NCBI RefSeq assembly: GCF_000708045.1
Contig: NZ_ANIE01000010.1
Coordinates: forward strand, 97,898-161,897
Length of the DNA stretch: 64,000 bases
Reading direction: 5' to 3'
Origin: Marinobacter nitratireducens
GTDB lineage: Bacteria; Pseudomonadota; Gammaproteobacteria; Pseudomonadales; Oleiphilaceae
The position numbers and the translations under genes are program-made. Of the stretch, positions 1 through 8,981 are shown piece after piece; the stretch's first letter is position 1; each line of letters starts with the position of its first letter. Below the pieces are notes generated by a model, which searched no databases, was not told the DNA's origin, and saw nothing but the letters and a program-made list of their open reading frames with translations.

Positions 1-486
1 ATCAGAGCCTGGGCCGACGTGGCGTCGGCGAACTTGAACGCACACCTCACGATATTCGGCGAAGGTTCCGAGCGCCAGAAACTGGAACGCCTGATCCAGG
101 ACACCGGCACTGCCGGCAGCATCAGCCTGCCGGGGTATGTTACCCCTATGGAGCGGGCCTATAAGCAGGCGGACCTTACGGTCATCAGCTCCGACAGGGA
201 GGGATTTCCCTACGCGCTGATCGAATCTCTGCTCGCAGGCTGCCCAGTCATTTCAACACCCGTTTCTGGGGCCAAAGACATTCTGCCGGGATCCGCACTG
301 AGCCCGGACCATCAAGTAGAATCCCTGCAAAACCTCATTACCCGGTCATTGGGCGATCTGGCTCACCTAAAGGCATCGGAGGCGGCAGCCATAACGTTTG
401 CACGGGAACATCTGACCCTTGAGGCGATGGCCACAGAAACGGAAAAGCTTTACCGGGATGCATTAGCACAAACAGCGCAACCCTAG
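1..486 (+). CDS. Glycosyltransferase, GT4/GT1 family, C-terminal part (5' truncated)
   Basis: The reading frame is open to the window edge, so the gene starts upstream and only about 161 C-terminal residues are seen. They form the donor-binding half of a GT-B glycosyltransferase: an F-G-E-G-S-E-R turn, a Y-V-x-P-M-E-R-A-Y stretch, then the family signature S-D-R-E-G-F-P-Y-A-L-I-E-S-L-x-A-G-C-P-V-I, whose Glu contacts the nucleotide-sugar. It probably transfers a sugar during LPS core or O-chain assembly at the cytoplasmic face. Its stop codon shares a CTAG with the convergent neighbour. Sugar specificity cannot be read. Confidence 0.85.
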   Translation: MRAWADVASANLNAHLTIFGEGSERQKLERLIQDTGTAGSISLPGYVTPMERAYKQADLTVISSDREGFPYALIESLLAGCPVISTPVSGAKDILPGSALSPDHQVESLQNLITRSLGDLAHLKASEAAAITFAREHLTLEAMATETEKLYRDALAQTAQP

Positions 487-1277
487 CTCCGAGCATCTTT
501 CTCCAGCTGTTCGAGCATCTGCAGCTCCCGGGCTTTAGCCAACCGCATGAAATTTCGGTTAGCCGCCGTAATCGCCACGCTCAGGCCAAACCACCCGTTC
601 AGAATTTGCCGATGGATCAGATAGTACTTGAGGAACTTGAGTGGAAACTCCACAAACAGCCTGGCACTTGAAATACGCCGCCCCTTGGCGACCAGGTGTC
701 GGGCCTGCTCGGAGGACAGTTGGCAATATTTTTTTTCCATCTGTTCAAGGGAAATAAGCGTCCGGTGCAGAACGTCGCCTTTGAGCTCCAGCACCTTGCC
801 ATCACGGACTCTGGGGCGGTCGTCGTTGCTGTCCCGTTCAGGCTGGATAGCCGCACGCGTTCGATTGTACAGGCGCAGAATTTTCTTGCTTTTATCGTGG
901 CGAAACGGATGCCGCGGATCCGGTTGGGACAGCACCCAGCGCATCCGGAAGCCGGCAACGTCATCGGATATCGGGTGGGCAAAACAGGCCTTTATGTTCT
1001 CAACCAACTCATTCGAAAGGACTTCATCGGCATCAAGGTCCAGCACCCAATCGTTACGGCACAGGCTCGCTGCAAAGGCTTTCTGCACTGAAAACCCCTG
1101 CCAGTCATTGTGAACAAACCGAGCCCCTGCGGCCTCTGCGATCTCCCGGGTTCTGTCTGTGCTGCCCGAGTCCACGACAATAATCTCATCCGCCCAATCG
1201 GCTACTTTGTCCAGGGACTCCGGCAACCGGACTTCCTCGTTCTGGGTGATGTAATACACAGACACTGGCAGCTTCAT
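483..1277 (-). CDS. Glycosyltransferase family 2, WaaE/KdtX-like (LPS core)
   Basis: A 264-residue GT-A glycosyltransferase. The N-terminus has the T-Q-N-E-E nucleotide-binding start, then D-E-I-I-V-V-D-S-G-S-T-D-R-T and the metal-binding D-L-D-A-D-E (a DxD variant) near residue 90. These match the WaaE/KdtX group, which adds glucose or heptose to the inner core. I chose the ATG at 1277 because AGGAG lies five bases upstream; an in-frame ATG at 1298 lacks this. It is convergent with the GT4 fragment, overlapping by four bases. A related domain is fused to the O-antigen ligase at 3734-5755. The acceptor is unknown. Confidence 0.85.
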   Translation of the reverse strand: MKLPVSVYYITQNEEVRLPESLDKVADWADEIIVVDSGSTDRTREIAEAAGARFVHNDWQGFSVQKAFAASLCRNDWVLDLDADEVLSNELVENIKACFAHPISDDVAGFRMRWVLSQPDPRHPFRHDKSKKILRLYNRTRAAIQPERDSNDDRPRVRDGKVLELKGDVLHRTLISLEQMEKKYCQLSSEQARHLVAKGRRISSARLFVEFPLKFLKYYLIHRQILNGWFGLSVAITAANRNFMRLAKARELQMLEQLEKDARS

Positions 1278-1296
1278 CGGTACTCCTGACAATCGC

Positions 1297-1323
1297 ATTA
1301 TATTCGGGATTCCCCAAGGGCAA
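1297..1323 (-). promoter_or_regulatory. Candidate sigma-70 promoter for the GT2 gene
   Basis: On the minus strand a perfect TATAAT (1297-1302) is preceded by TTGCCC (1318-1323) with a short 15-base spacer. Transcription would start near 1290, leaving a short leader that contains AGGAG before the ATG at 1277. The spacer is suboptimal, so this is tentative. Confidence 0.35.
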
Positions 1324-1405
1324 TATTATCAATTGCCTGTGTTAAGATGGCGCTTCCCAAAACAGGGTTTTCAAGGAATTTATCACTCTAGTCCGGAGCA
1401 GGCTC

Positions 1406-2821
1406 ATGATTCATCCCGTCATCATGGCTGGAGGCACAGGTTCAAGGCTTTGGCCACTGTCCCGCCAGCTCAATCCCAAGCAGTTTCTCAAGTTGACGGA
1501 TGGTCCGCTATCCATGCTCCAGTCTACCGTTGCCCGACTGGACGGCCTGAACGCAGACAACCCTTTGCTGATCTGCAATGAAGAGCACCGCTTTCTCGCC
1601 GCAGAGCAGATGCGTCAGTCCGGCCACGAGGAAACTCGTATCATCCTTGAACCCTGCGGCCGCAACACAGCGCCGGCCATCGCCCTGGCAGCACTCCAAC
1701 TATGCAACTCCAGCGGTACCGATAACCCACTGATGCTGGTATTGGCAGCAGATCATCTGATCAAGGATGTTGAGGCTTTCCAGCAAGGCGTTATCAGGGC
1801 CATTCCCCTTGCTGAACAGGGAAAACTGGTGACCTTCGGCATCGTGCCCCATCACCCGGAAACCGGTTACGGTTACATCCACCGGGGTACCGATCTCGCC
1901 AAGGGGTGTTTCACCGTGGATCGCTTTGTCGAAAAGCCGGATTTGGAAACCGCCAAAGCCTACCTGGAATCCGGTGAATATCTCTGGAACAGCGGCATGT
2001 TCCTGTTCGGCGCCAGGGACTATCTCGACGAACTGGCGACTCATCGCCCCGACATTCTCTCCGCCTGCAAGGCCGCCATTTCCGATGCATCGGAGGACTT
2101 GCACTTTACCCGGGTCAACGCCGATTTGTTTGCGGAATGCCCATCCGATTCGGTCGATTACGCCGTCATGGAAAAAACCGACAAAGCGGCCGTAGTCGCA
2201 CTGGATGCCGGCTGGAGTGACATTGGCTCCTGGTCAGCACTGTGGGACGTCAGCGAAAAAGACAAGCAGGGCAACAGTCTGACGGGCGACGTGATCACCC
2301 ATGACACGACCAACACGCTGGTCCGCGCGGATAGCCGCCTGGTGGCGACGGTAGGCGTAGACAATCTCGTCATTATAGAAACCAAGGATGCTCTGCTGGT
2401 TGCGCACAAGGATCGGGTACAGGATGTCAAAACCGTCGTCGAACAAATCAAGAGCGATGGCCGCCACGAACACATGAATCATCGCGAGGTCTATCGTCCC
2501 TGGGGCGTGTATGACTCGATCGACAACGGCACCCGCTATCAAGTCAAACGGATCACCGTCAAACCCGGCGCCAAGCTCTCGGTCCAGATGCACCACCATC
2601 GCGCAGAACACTGGATTGTGGTCAGCGGCACCGCACAGGTCACCAATGGCGAGGAGACCTATCTGGTCACGGAGAACCAGTCCACGTTCATTCCGGTGGG
2701 CCAGGTGCATTCCCTCGAAAACCCGGGGGTTATCGACCTCGAACTGATTGAGGTGCAGTCCGGCTCCTACCTCGGTGAGGATGATATTGTCCGTTACGAG
2801 GATCGGTACGGGCGCAAATGA
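1406..2821 (+). CDS. manC: Mannose-1-phosphate guanylyltransferase / mannose-6-phosphate isomerase
   Basis: A bifunctional 471-residue cytoplasmic enzyme that makes GDP-mannose, the donor for mannose, rhamnose or fucose in LPS or exopolysaccharide. The N-terminal nucleotidyltransferase domain opens with [14 protein letters not shown] (GTP binding, residues about 8-21), with F-V-E-K-P near residue 175. The C-terminal cupin-type isomerase domain shows R-P-W-G-x-Y, then [10 protein letters not shown] metal ligands near residue 400. Length fits the AlgA/ManC type II family. It overlaps the next gene by four bases (ATGA), so the two are probably cotranscribed. Confidence 0.95.
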   Translation: MIHPVIMAGGTGSRLWPLSRQLNPKQFLKLTDGPLSMLQSTVARLDGLNADNPLLICNEEHRFLAAEQMRQSGHEETRIILEPCGRNTAPAIALAALQLCNSSGTDNPLMLVLAADHLIKDVEAFQQGVIRAIPLAEQGKLVTFGIVPHHPETGYGYIHRGTDLAKGCFTVDRFVEKPDLETAKAYLESGEYLWNSGMFLFGARDYLDELATHRPDILSACKAAISDASEDLHFTRVNADLFAECPSDSVDYAVMEKTDKAAVVALDAGWSDIGSWSALWDVSEKDKQGNSLTGDVITHDTTNTLVRADSRLVATVGVDNLVIIETKDALLVAHKDRVQDVKTVVEQIKSDGRHEHMNHREVYRPWGVYDSIDNGTRYQVKRITVKPGAKLSVQMHHHRAEHWIVVSGTAQVTNGEETYLVTENQSTFIPVGQVHSLENPGVIDLELIEVQSGSYLGEDDIVRYEDRYGRK

Positions 2822-3723
2822 GCAGGTTAAAGTATCTCTTCATCGCCGGCCTGCTCCGAATCGTGGGCTGGCTCTCGCTCGCCGGAGCCCAGCGCCTCGG
2901 GAAATCGGTGGGATGGCTGGTCTGGAAGCTGCCAACCAAATCTCGACAGGTCACCGACATCAATCTGGACATCTGCTTTCCAGAGCTATCGGGGAACGAG
3001 AGGACGGCCCTGTCCAAGGCCTCTCTCGAGCAAACAGGTATGACCATGCTTGAGGTTCCCCTGATGTGGGAATGGCCCGTCGATAAGTGCCTCGGCCTGA
3101 TTCAAGAGACCGAGGGGCTTGAGCTGATTGACGAGTCCATGGCGTCTGGTGAGGGGCTGATCCTGCTCGCGCCGCATCTCGGCAACTGGGAACTTGCCGG
3201 ACTGTTTTTTTCGTCCCGATACAAAATGGCCGCGCTGTATAGCCCGCCCAACATGCCAGAGTTCGAGGATTATATGATCCGGGTTCGCGGGCGTCTGGGC
3301 TCGGAACTTGTCCGTGGTGACCGGCGGGGCCTCGCCCGCCTCGCCTCCATCCTTCGAGAGGGCGGCGTTGCGGGCATACTGCCCGATCAGTCCCCTCGCG
3401 GCAAAGGCAACGCATTCGCGCCCTTTTTCGGCATGGAGGTAAAAACCATGACACTGGTCTCCAAGCTGATCCAGCGTACAGGCGCCAACGTCCTGATCAC
3501 TTATGCCGAGCGCCTGCCAAACGCAGAGGGCTTCCGCATAGTCGTCCGAAGAACCGAGCCCGGCCTTGGAGACAAGGATCCGGTCGCTGCCACAAGCGCG
3601 ATGAACCGCTCCATTGAGGATTGTGTTCGCCGGATTCCGGAACAGTACCAGTGGGAATACAAGCGCATGCGCCATCGTCCACCTGGAGAAATCAATCCCT
3701 ACAAACCCGACCGCACCTGCTAA
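2818..3723 (+). CDS. Lipid A biosynthesis lauroyl/myristoyl-type acyltransferase (LpxL/HtrB family)
   Basis: A 301-residue inner-membrane acyltransferase of the LpxL/LpxM superfamily, which adds secondary acyl chains to Kdo-lipid A. A hydrophobic N-terminal anchor is followed by the catalytic H-x4-E motif in A-P-H-L-G-N-W-E-L (about residues 118-125) and by [16 protein letters not shown] near residue 192, the family's substrate-binding block. The start overlaps the manC stop (ATGA). The next gene follows after 10 bases, so manC, this gene and the ligase fusion look like one operon. LpxL cannot be separated from LpxM by eye. Confidence 0.88.
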   Translation: MSRLKYLFIAGLLRIVGWLSLAGAQRLGKSVGWLVWKLPTKSRQVTDINLDICFPELSGNERTALSKASLEQTGMTMLEVPLMWEWPVDKCLGLIQETEGLELIDESMASGEGLILLAPHLGNWELAGLFFSSRYKMAALYSPPNMPEFEDYMIRVRGRLGSELVRGDRRGLARLASILREGGVAGILPDQSPRGKGNAFAPFFGMEVKTMTLVSKLIQRTGANVLITYAERLPNAEGFRIVVRRTEPGLGDKDPVAATSAMNRSIEDCVRRIPEQYQWEYKRMRHRPPGEINPYKPDRTC

Positions 3724-3733
3724 AGAGCCGGAC

Positions 3734-5755
3734 ATGACCGACACTCACGCCAAATCCCGACCGGTATTTCACGCCCTGCTCATCGTAGGGCTGGGCGGAG
3801 GGCTGATCTCTTCCAGCCTAATTGCCGCCAGCACCCTGCTCCTTGCCATTGGCGGTATGGTCATCAGCTACCGGAAATCACTTTATGCGCGGGGCTGGGA
3901 CAAGCCTAAAGAACTGCGACTGCTGCACTTTGCCTTCTGGTTTTTCTTCGTAGTCAGCCTCGCGTCCTGGTTTGCGGAAGGCTTTGATTACGAAGGCGGC
4001 AAAAACCTCGGCACACACGCGCGGTTCATCCTTTTCTGGCCACTGATTATTGCGTTGACCTCGGCTCGCATTCGGGCAACCGGTGTTTTCATCGCATTCG
4101 GCGCGGCGTCGATATCGATACTTGCCCTCCTCCTGGCAGCGATTGCAGCTCGTCAGGGCGCCCTCGGGGCCGTCATGAATCAACGTTTTGGCGGAGGCAT
4201 CAACCCGATCAGCTTCGGGAACCTCGCGCTATTGACAGGAATCATCACGGTAGCCGGCAGTCTTCATTTCTTCAGAGCGAAACGTCAGGCGCTCGGGACT
4301 GCGCTGCTGATCGGAGGCATTTCCGCAGCGCTGGTTTCCATGCTCTCCGAAACCCGCAGCAACCTGGTAGCTCTGCCATTTCTTCTTCTGCTTCTGGTAC
4401 CTTTGTTCAGCAAAAAACTGCGCGTCGCAGCTATCGTCCTCGTTCCTCTTGTACTGGTTACGGCAATCGCCACCAGCGATCGCATGTCTGACTCCCTGAA
4501 CGGCTTGATTAACAACGGCTACCTGGATAAGGGCATGGACATTCGCCTCGATATGTGGCGTCAGGCCAGCGATCTGTTCCTGAACAACCCAGGAATGGGG
4601 GCCGGGCTCGGCGGTTATACGCACCTCATTGAATCAGCCGTTGAAGACGGCAATCTTCCACCGATGTATCTGGACTGCTGCACGGGCCACCCCCACAACG
4701 ACCTTCTGAACAATGCAGCGACCAGGGGCATCCCGGGTATTCTGAGCTGGGCCTTCCTCATTTTCATTCCTCTGGGGCTGTTTGCTCGCCATCTGTTCAG
4801 TGGGCACGCTCCCGCTGCGCATCTGGCGGCAGCCGGTTCCATGGTCAGCATCGGCTACCTCATGTTCGGCCTGACCGAATCCACCTTCGACCGAAGCCTT
4901 CTCCTGACGTTTTACCTGCTCGCCATCGCCACCATCGGCTCGGCCCTGTACACCGAACTGAGCGCGTCATACCAGCGTCAGCGCAACCGCAAAGTGTCGG
5001 CCACGATCATTACCAAGAACGAAGAAGACCACATCGCAGACTGCCTCAAGTCTGCCCGCCTGGTAGCCGACGAAATTATCGTTCTGGACAGCGGCAGTAC
5101 CGATCGCACGGTTGACATTGCCAGGGAATACGCCGACATCCTGGAGGTAACAGACTGGCCGGGTTTCGGCATTCAGAAACAGCGGGCTTTGGAGAAGGCA
5201 ACGGGCGACTGGGTACTGTCCCTCGATGCTGACGAGCGGGTCACACCCGAGCTTGCCCGCGAAATCAATCACCACCTCGCCGCCCCGGATGCCGATGCCT
5301 ACAAGCTTCCCTGGGCTGTCACCATCTACGGATCACGGCTGGATTTTGGACGCAGCGGACGAGCACCTCTGAGACTATTCCGCCGGGAGGGGGTCAGTTT
5401 TTCAGATGCGCTGGTGCATGAGCGAATTCTCATTCCGGAAGGGCGCAAAATCAAAACGCTGCGCGGTCGTCTGACGCACTATACCCACCGGGATTTTGGT
5501 CATTCGCTTGAGAAAAGCGCCAAATACGCCTGGCTTGGCTCACTGGAGAAGCATCGCAGGGGCAAAAAGACACGGACGATGCTCTACCCGACCCTGCGCG
5601 GTTTGATGACGTTTATACAGGTTTACTTCATTCGCTTCGGATTTCTGGACGGCGCGGTTGGCTACCTTACCGCCGTGACGTACGCCCAGGTGACGTTCAA
5701 CAAGTACGCGGGGCTCTGGACGCTGGAACGGCCCGGGCGCGAGCTAAATAGCTGA
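3734..5755 (+). CDS. O-antigen ligase (WaaL/Wzy_C) fused to a family 2 glycosyltransferase
   Basis: A 673-residue two-domain protein. Residues 1-410 form a polytopic membrane region of about ten to twelve hydrophobic segments. They include L-S-E-T-R-S-N-L (the Wzy_C arginine) and a C-x-G-H-P-H-N-D-L-L-N-N motif near residue 319, which carries the catalytic-type histidine of WaaL ligases. From about residue 420 a WaaE-like GT2 domain follows without a break: I-T-K-N-E-E, D-E-I-I-V-L-D-S-G-S-T-D-R-T and L-D-A-D-E-R. ATG 3734 was chosen because an in-frame start at 3614 lies inside the acyltransferase gene. The enzyme could ligate polymer to core in the periplasm while its other end adds a sugar in the cytoplasm. 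The stop overlaps the convergent gene by 12 bases. Confidence 0.88.
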   Translation: MTDTHAKSRPVFHALLIVGLGGGLISSSLIAASTLLLAIGGMVISYRKSLYARGWDKPKELRLLHFAFWFFFVVSLASWFAEGFDYEGGKNLGTHARFILFWPLIIALTSARIRATGVFIAFGAASISILALLLAAIAARQGALGAVMNQRFGGGINPISFGNLALLTGIITVAGSLHFFRAKRQALGTALLIGGISAALVSMLSETRSNLVALPFLLLLLVPLFSKKLRVAAIVLVPLVLVTAIATSDRMSDSLNGLINNGYLDKGMDIRLDMWRQASDLFLNNPGMGAGLGGYTHLIESAVEDGNLPPMYLDCCTGHPHNDLLNNAATRGIPGILSWAFLIFIPLGLFARHLFSGHAPAAHLAAAGSMVSIGYLMFGLTESTFDRSLLLTFYLLAIATIGSALYTELSASYQRQRNRKVSATIITKNEEDHIADCLKSARLVADEIIVLDSGSTDRTVDIAREYADILEVTDWPGFGIQKQRALEKATGDWVLSLDADERVTPELAREINHHLAAPDADAYKLPWAVTIYGSRLDFGRSGRAPLRLFRREGVSFSDALVHERILIPEGRKIKTLRGRLTHYTHRDFGHSLEKSAKYAWLGSLEKHRRGKKTRTMLYPTLRGLMTFIQVYFIRFGFLDGAVGYLTAVTYAQVTFNKYAGLWTLERPGRELNS

Positions 5756-6763
5756 TTCCAAGAGCGATGTCCGTTCCACTCCGACTGACTGGAACATAGA
5801 CACCACTTCGTCATAGTAAGGTAACTGAGCACTCAGAGCACCGTCATCAATCTGGAACACCCGGGTCTCAGGAAACATTTTTTTAAGGGTAAACAAAGCC
5901 GTCGATGCGAAGCTGTAAAATGCCTGATAACGGGCTTCGGACAAGGCAACCTCAACCTCGATTGGCCTGCCAGCCTGCCGCAACTCCACCGGCAGGCCTG
6001 ATAGCAGCGGCTCAAGCTCTCCCCGGCTTTCCTTACGATGCATGAAGTAGACGATCCGTTTACCAGGGTGTCGCTGCACCACGTGCTCTACCTGATGTCG
6101 CAACCGGTTAAGCCGAATATCACCGCCAAAGGGTTGGCCCAGAAAGCCGACCATTGGGGCGTCCTGGCGCTCCGTTGATTTACAGGACTGAAAGGTTTCC
6201 CGGAACACCGGAAAATCATGCACCACGGTTCTGACCTTGTTTGTGCTTTGCAGAGGGAAAAACGTAAAGAAGGCGATCACTGTCGGTGCTGATTGATGAA
6301 GCAGGATCCCCAAGACTCGGAGCAATCGGGCCTTACCCCGTGATATACGTGATGCCAAACCCTCATCATGAATGGCGTGGTAATAGGTCACGGTCGCAAG
6401 GCCGTCGTCCACAAAGACCAACTGCTCAGTATCAAATCCACGATAAAACACCTCGTGAATCCAGCTCGCCTTGTTACCAATAAACATCCGTTTGATCGCA
6501 CGCCGCGACAACGCCCGCGCCACACCACCCAGCCTGAAGTAAAAGGTGGTTTTTTCCAGCCGGATAGTTTCTGTGCCTTGCCAGCCGAGAACCCCGGACA
6601 GAAATGCCATCTGGGATTCCGTTTCTTCGTTGTCCGGCCTGGCAATGATCAGTAGCGAGTCCTTTGCGCAGCAACCATAGTGGTGCCTCGCCTCAGAGCA
6701 ACTGATCAGCTGCAAAGGTGTACTCGCCACAAACACATTAAGCGCACGATCTGGAGTCTTCAA
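5744..6763 (-). CDS. Sialyltransferase/polysialyltransferase-like protein (GT52-type fold), function unknown
   Basis: A 339-residue protein. The N-terminal N-V-F-V-A-S-T-P-L-Q-L-I-S-C-S-E-A matches the T-P-L-Q start of bacterial GT52 and polysialyltransferase-like families. An F-V-D-D-G-L-A-T motif near residue 117 resembles their catalytic D/E-D/E-G. A late H-R-K-E and an S-F-A-S-T-A-L-F stretch sit where the HP and S-S/T donor motifs would be. No sialic acid or CMP-sugar synthesis gene is in the window, so the donor is unknown. It is followed by a gene for a glycerophosphotransferase-like protein, suggesting charged decoration of a glycan. The family call is by motif only. Confidence 0.6.
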   Translation of the reverse strand: MKTPDRALNVFVASTPLQLISCSEARHHYGCCAKDSLLIIARPDNEETESQMAFLSGVLGWQGTETIRLEKTTFYFRLGGVARALSRRAIKRMFIGNKASWIHEVFYRGFDTEQLVFVDDGLATVTYYHAIHDEGLASRISRGKARLLRVLGILLHQSAPTVIAFFTFFPLQSTNKVRTVVHDFPVFRETFQSCKSTERQDAPMVGFLGQPFGGDIRLNRLRHQVEHVVQRHPGKRIVYFMHRKESRGELEPLLSGLPVELRQAGRPIEVEVALSEARYQAFYSFASTALFTLKKMFPETRVFQIDDGALSAQLPYYDEVVSMFQSVGVERTSLLESAI

Positions 6764-6788
6764 GCTGTTGGTTTCCGGAGCATTAGGG

Positions 6789-7862
6789 CTATTTCCCTGG
6801 TTTCATCCGTTTCAACTCCTTTTGAAGGCGGCGCCTCACCTTGAGTTTACGGAGCAGGTTCAGAGGCTTTCTCTTAAGCGTTCCGTGCGTTTCCTGCAAA
6901 AACGTTTCGACCGCATCCAGAACCCTGGCGCTGGATTTTCCATCCCGGTAGCTGTGAAGGTCATCGCACAGCTTCCGGGTTTCCGACATCAGATCCTCAG
7001 GATAGGAAGCCGCCCTGAGCAACGCACCCTCCACATCCTCTAGCCGGTCGACATCGATCAAATAGGGGCCCGGCATTTTGGTTCTGAAGGTGACAACGGG
7101 GCGGTCCAGAAACATGAATTCGAACATGATGGATGAGGTATCACACAGCATGATGTCTGCTTCCGGCAAGATTGGCAGCAGATCCTCATCGCTTTCCACA
7201 AATCTGAGATTGTCGCCGACCAGATGTCGATACTGTTCGACTACATCAGCATCCATCTTCGGGTGCAGCGTCACAATAAACCGCCACCGCCCGCTTCGAG
7301 ACAACTCGGCGATTTTGTCCACCAACGCGGGTGCCGAAGTCACAGAACGGCTGAACGTTGAGGCATAGAACACCACAGGGGGCTCGTTATCCTGCTTGGC
7401 TCGACGGCCGGCGGGTGAAGATGTCAACAGGGGATCAAGCTTTGGCCAGCCGGTGTGTTCGACGGCAAAGTGCCCGTGCTCATTCGCCAGTTCCCTGAAC
7501 TTTGCGGTGTCTCCCCTGGCGTGCGTGCAATACAAGTCGAACCAACCACGAATCCGGTAATGATCGCTTTCGTCCTCGCTGCTATGCCCTCGCTTGTTCC
7601 GAGCCATTCCGTGAAAGACTTCCACTTTGATGCCCGGAAAAAAGTAGGGAACCCAGTCACCCGGCACAAAAGTCGCGTCCGCATTGAAGGCCATAACCTC
7701 TTGTACAGTGACAAGCCGCCTTTCATCTGGCAGCAGCGGATCTGTTGAGCAGCCTGCAACAAACCAGGCTGCCTCATCGCCCCGCCGCCGGATTTCGTCC
7801 TGCAAGGGGCGCAAGATGGAGTAGGAATAGGGCTGATTGACGAAAAACAGGTATCGGCGCAT
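6789..7862 (-). CDS. CDP-glycerol glycerophosphotransferase-like (TagB/SpsB-type) protein
   Basis: A 357-residue GT-B-like protein. The features are V-E-V-F-H-G-M-A-R-N-K-R-G near residue 80 (the F-H-G of TagB/TagF enzymes), G-W-P-K-L-D-P-L-L near residue 140, and C-D-T-S-S-I-M-F-E-F-M-F-L-D-R-P-V-V-T-F near residue 240, a hallmark of the Glyphos_transf family. Such enzymes move glycerol-phosphate or a related polyol-phosphate, or act as glycosyltransferases, on surface polymers. The ATG immediately follows the stop of the upstream GT4 gene (TGAATG), implying translational coupling. No signal peptide is seen. The exact substrate is unknown. Confidence 0.75.
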   Translation of the reverse strand: MRRYLFFVNQPYSYSILRPLQDEIRRRGDEAAWFVAGCSTDPLLPDERRLVTVQEVMAFNADATFVPGDWVPYFFPGIKVEVFHGMARNKRGHSSEDESDHYRIRGWFDLYCTHARGDTAKFRELANEHGHFAVEHTGWPKLDPLLTSSPAGRRAKQDNEPPVVFYASTFSRSVTSAPALVDKIAELSRSGRWRFIVTLHPKMDADVVEQYRHLVGDNLRFVESDEDLLPILPEADIMLCDTSSIMFEFMFLDRPVVTFRTKMPGPYLIDVDRLEDVEGALLRAASYPEDLMSETRKLCDDLHSYRDGKSSARVLDAVETFLQETHGTLKRKPLNLLRKLKVRRRLQKELKRMKPGK

Positions 7863-8981
7863 TCAGCTCTTTCCCGTTAATGATTTATAAAGGTCACCGG
7901 TTTCCCGCACGGTTTGCGAGGTATGGAAATGATCAGCAATTCGCGCACGGGCAGCCTGACCAAGCCTGTGAGCCAGCCCGCGGTCACGAATCAACCGCGC
8001 AATGGCCGCAGCCAGGGCCGCAGGATCTTTCGGCTCTACCACAAGGCCACTGACTTCGTTTTCAACCAGCTCTGGCATCCCGCCAACGCCGGTGACAACC
8101 GGAGCAACGCCATACGCCATGGCTTCAATGACTGCCCTCGGCAATCCCTCCCGATCTTTCGAGGGCAAGACAAACACATCGCTGGCAGCGGCAATGGCAG
8201 GCGCATCATTACGGTAGCCGGTAAAATGGATCCGGTCGGCAAAGGGAGACTCATCCACCAGGGCCCTGATCTCCTCATTGTCTATCACATCACCCACAAG
8301 TAGCAGATGTACATTCGCATCTCCCGGTAGGTGGTTCATGGCATGAATCAAATCGTCAAAGCCTTTCCTCGGACTATTACGTCCGGTACAACAGACGGCA
8401 AGCGCATCCCCTGGAACCCCAAACTCACTCAGGTCGGCGGGTTCGGCCTGATACCAACCCAGGTCATGCCCCTTGTATATGCGCTGCAGCTTGCGCTCCG
8501 GAATACGCATCCACAGAAAATGAAGACTGGCCAGGTAATCCTTGATGGCGTCCGCCACGCATACAATCTTGCTGACCCTCGGGTGCAGGAAGGTAATCCA
8601 GGATTCCGGGTTCAGGAAGCTGATGTTTCCGATGACGCCTCGATAAGCCACAACTTTGATATCGCGACCTTTCGAAGCCCTCAGACCACAGGCGAGCGCT
8701 CTGGGGTTATAGGCATGGATGACATCGTAATGTTTTCGCGACAACTGATCCCGGATGGCGGCCGTCCCGTCTTTGTCAAAACGATTCTTCAGCGCCATGG
8801 GTTGGGCCACCAGACCTTCATCAACCAGGCGCTGATAGTTCCGGCCCTTGGGATTACACATCACATCGACATCGAAACCTGCGTTTCTGAGCCCGATAAA
8901 CAATTCGGATTCGGGGCGATCACAGGCATCGGTCAGACAGAGAACAGCAGGCAATGGCTGTTCATGGCGTTGATTGGTCAA
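7863..8981 (-). CDS. Glycosyltransferase family 4
   Basis: A 372-residue GT-B glycosyltransferase. The N-terminal acceptor half ends near residue 180. The donor half shows C-C-T-G-R-N-S-P-R-K-G-F-D-D-L-I-H-A, H-F-T-G-Y-R-N-D-A-P-A-I, and the E-x7-E signature S-K-D-R-E-G-L-P-R-A-V-I-E-A-M-A-Y-G-V-A-P-V-V near residue 275. Its start overlaps the kdkA stop by four bases (ATGA), and its stop abuts the next gene, so kdkA, this gene and the glycerophosphotransferase-like gene form one unit. It probably extends the LPS core. The sugar transferred cannot be predicted. Confidence 0.88.
   Translation of the reverse strand: MTNQRHEQPLPAVLCLTDACDRPESELFIGLRNAGFDVDVMCNPKGRNYQRLVDEGLVAQPMALKNRFDKDGTAAIRDQLSRKHYDVIHAYNPRALACGLRASKGRDIKVVAYRGVIGNISFLNPESWITFLHPRVSKIVCVADAIKDYLASLHFLWMRIPERKLQRIYKGHDLGWYQAEPADLSEFGVPGDALAVCCTGRNSPRKGFDDLIHAMNHLPGDANVHLLLVGDVIDNEEIRALVDESPFADRIHFTGYRNDAPAIAAASDVFVLPSKDREGLPRAVIEAMAYGVAPVVTGVGGMPELVENEVSGLVVEPKDPAALAAAIARLIRDRGLAHRLGQAARARIADHFHTSQTVRETGDLYKSLTGKS

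Noticed and set aside
3614..3733. Upstream start of the ligase-GT2 frame at 3614
   Set aside because: It lies within the acyltransferase gene in another frame and the extra 40 residues are not family-like; ATG 3734 is ten bases after the upstream stop.
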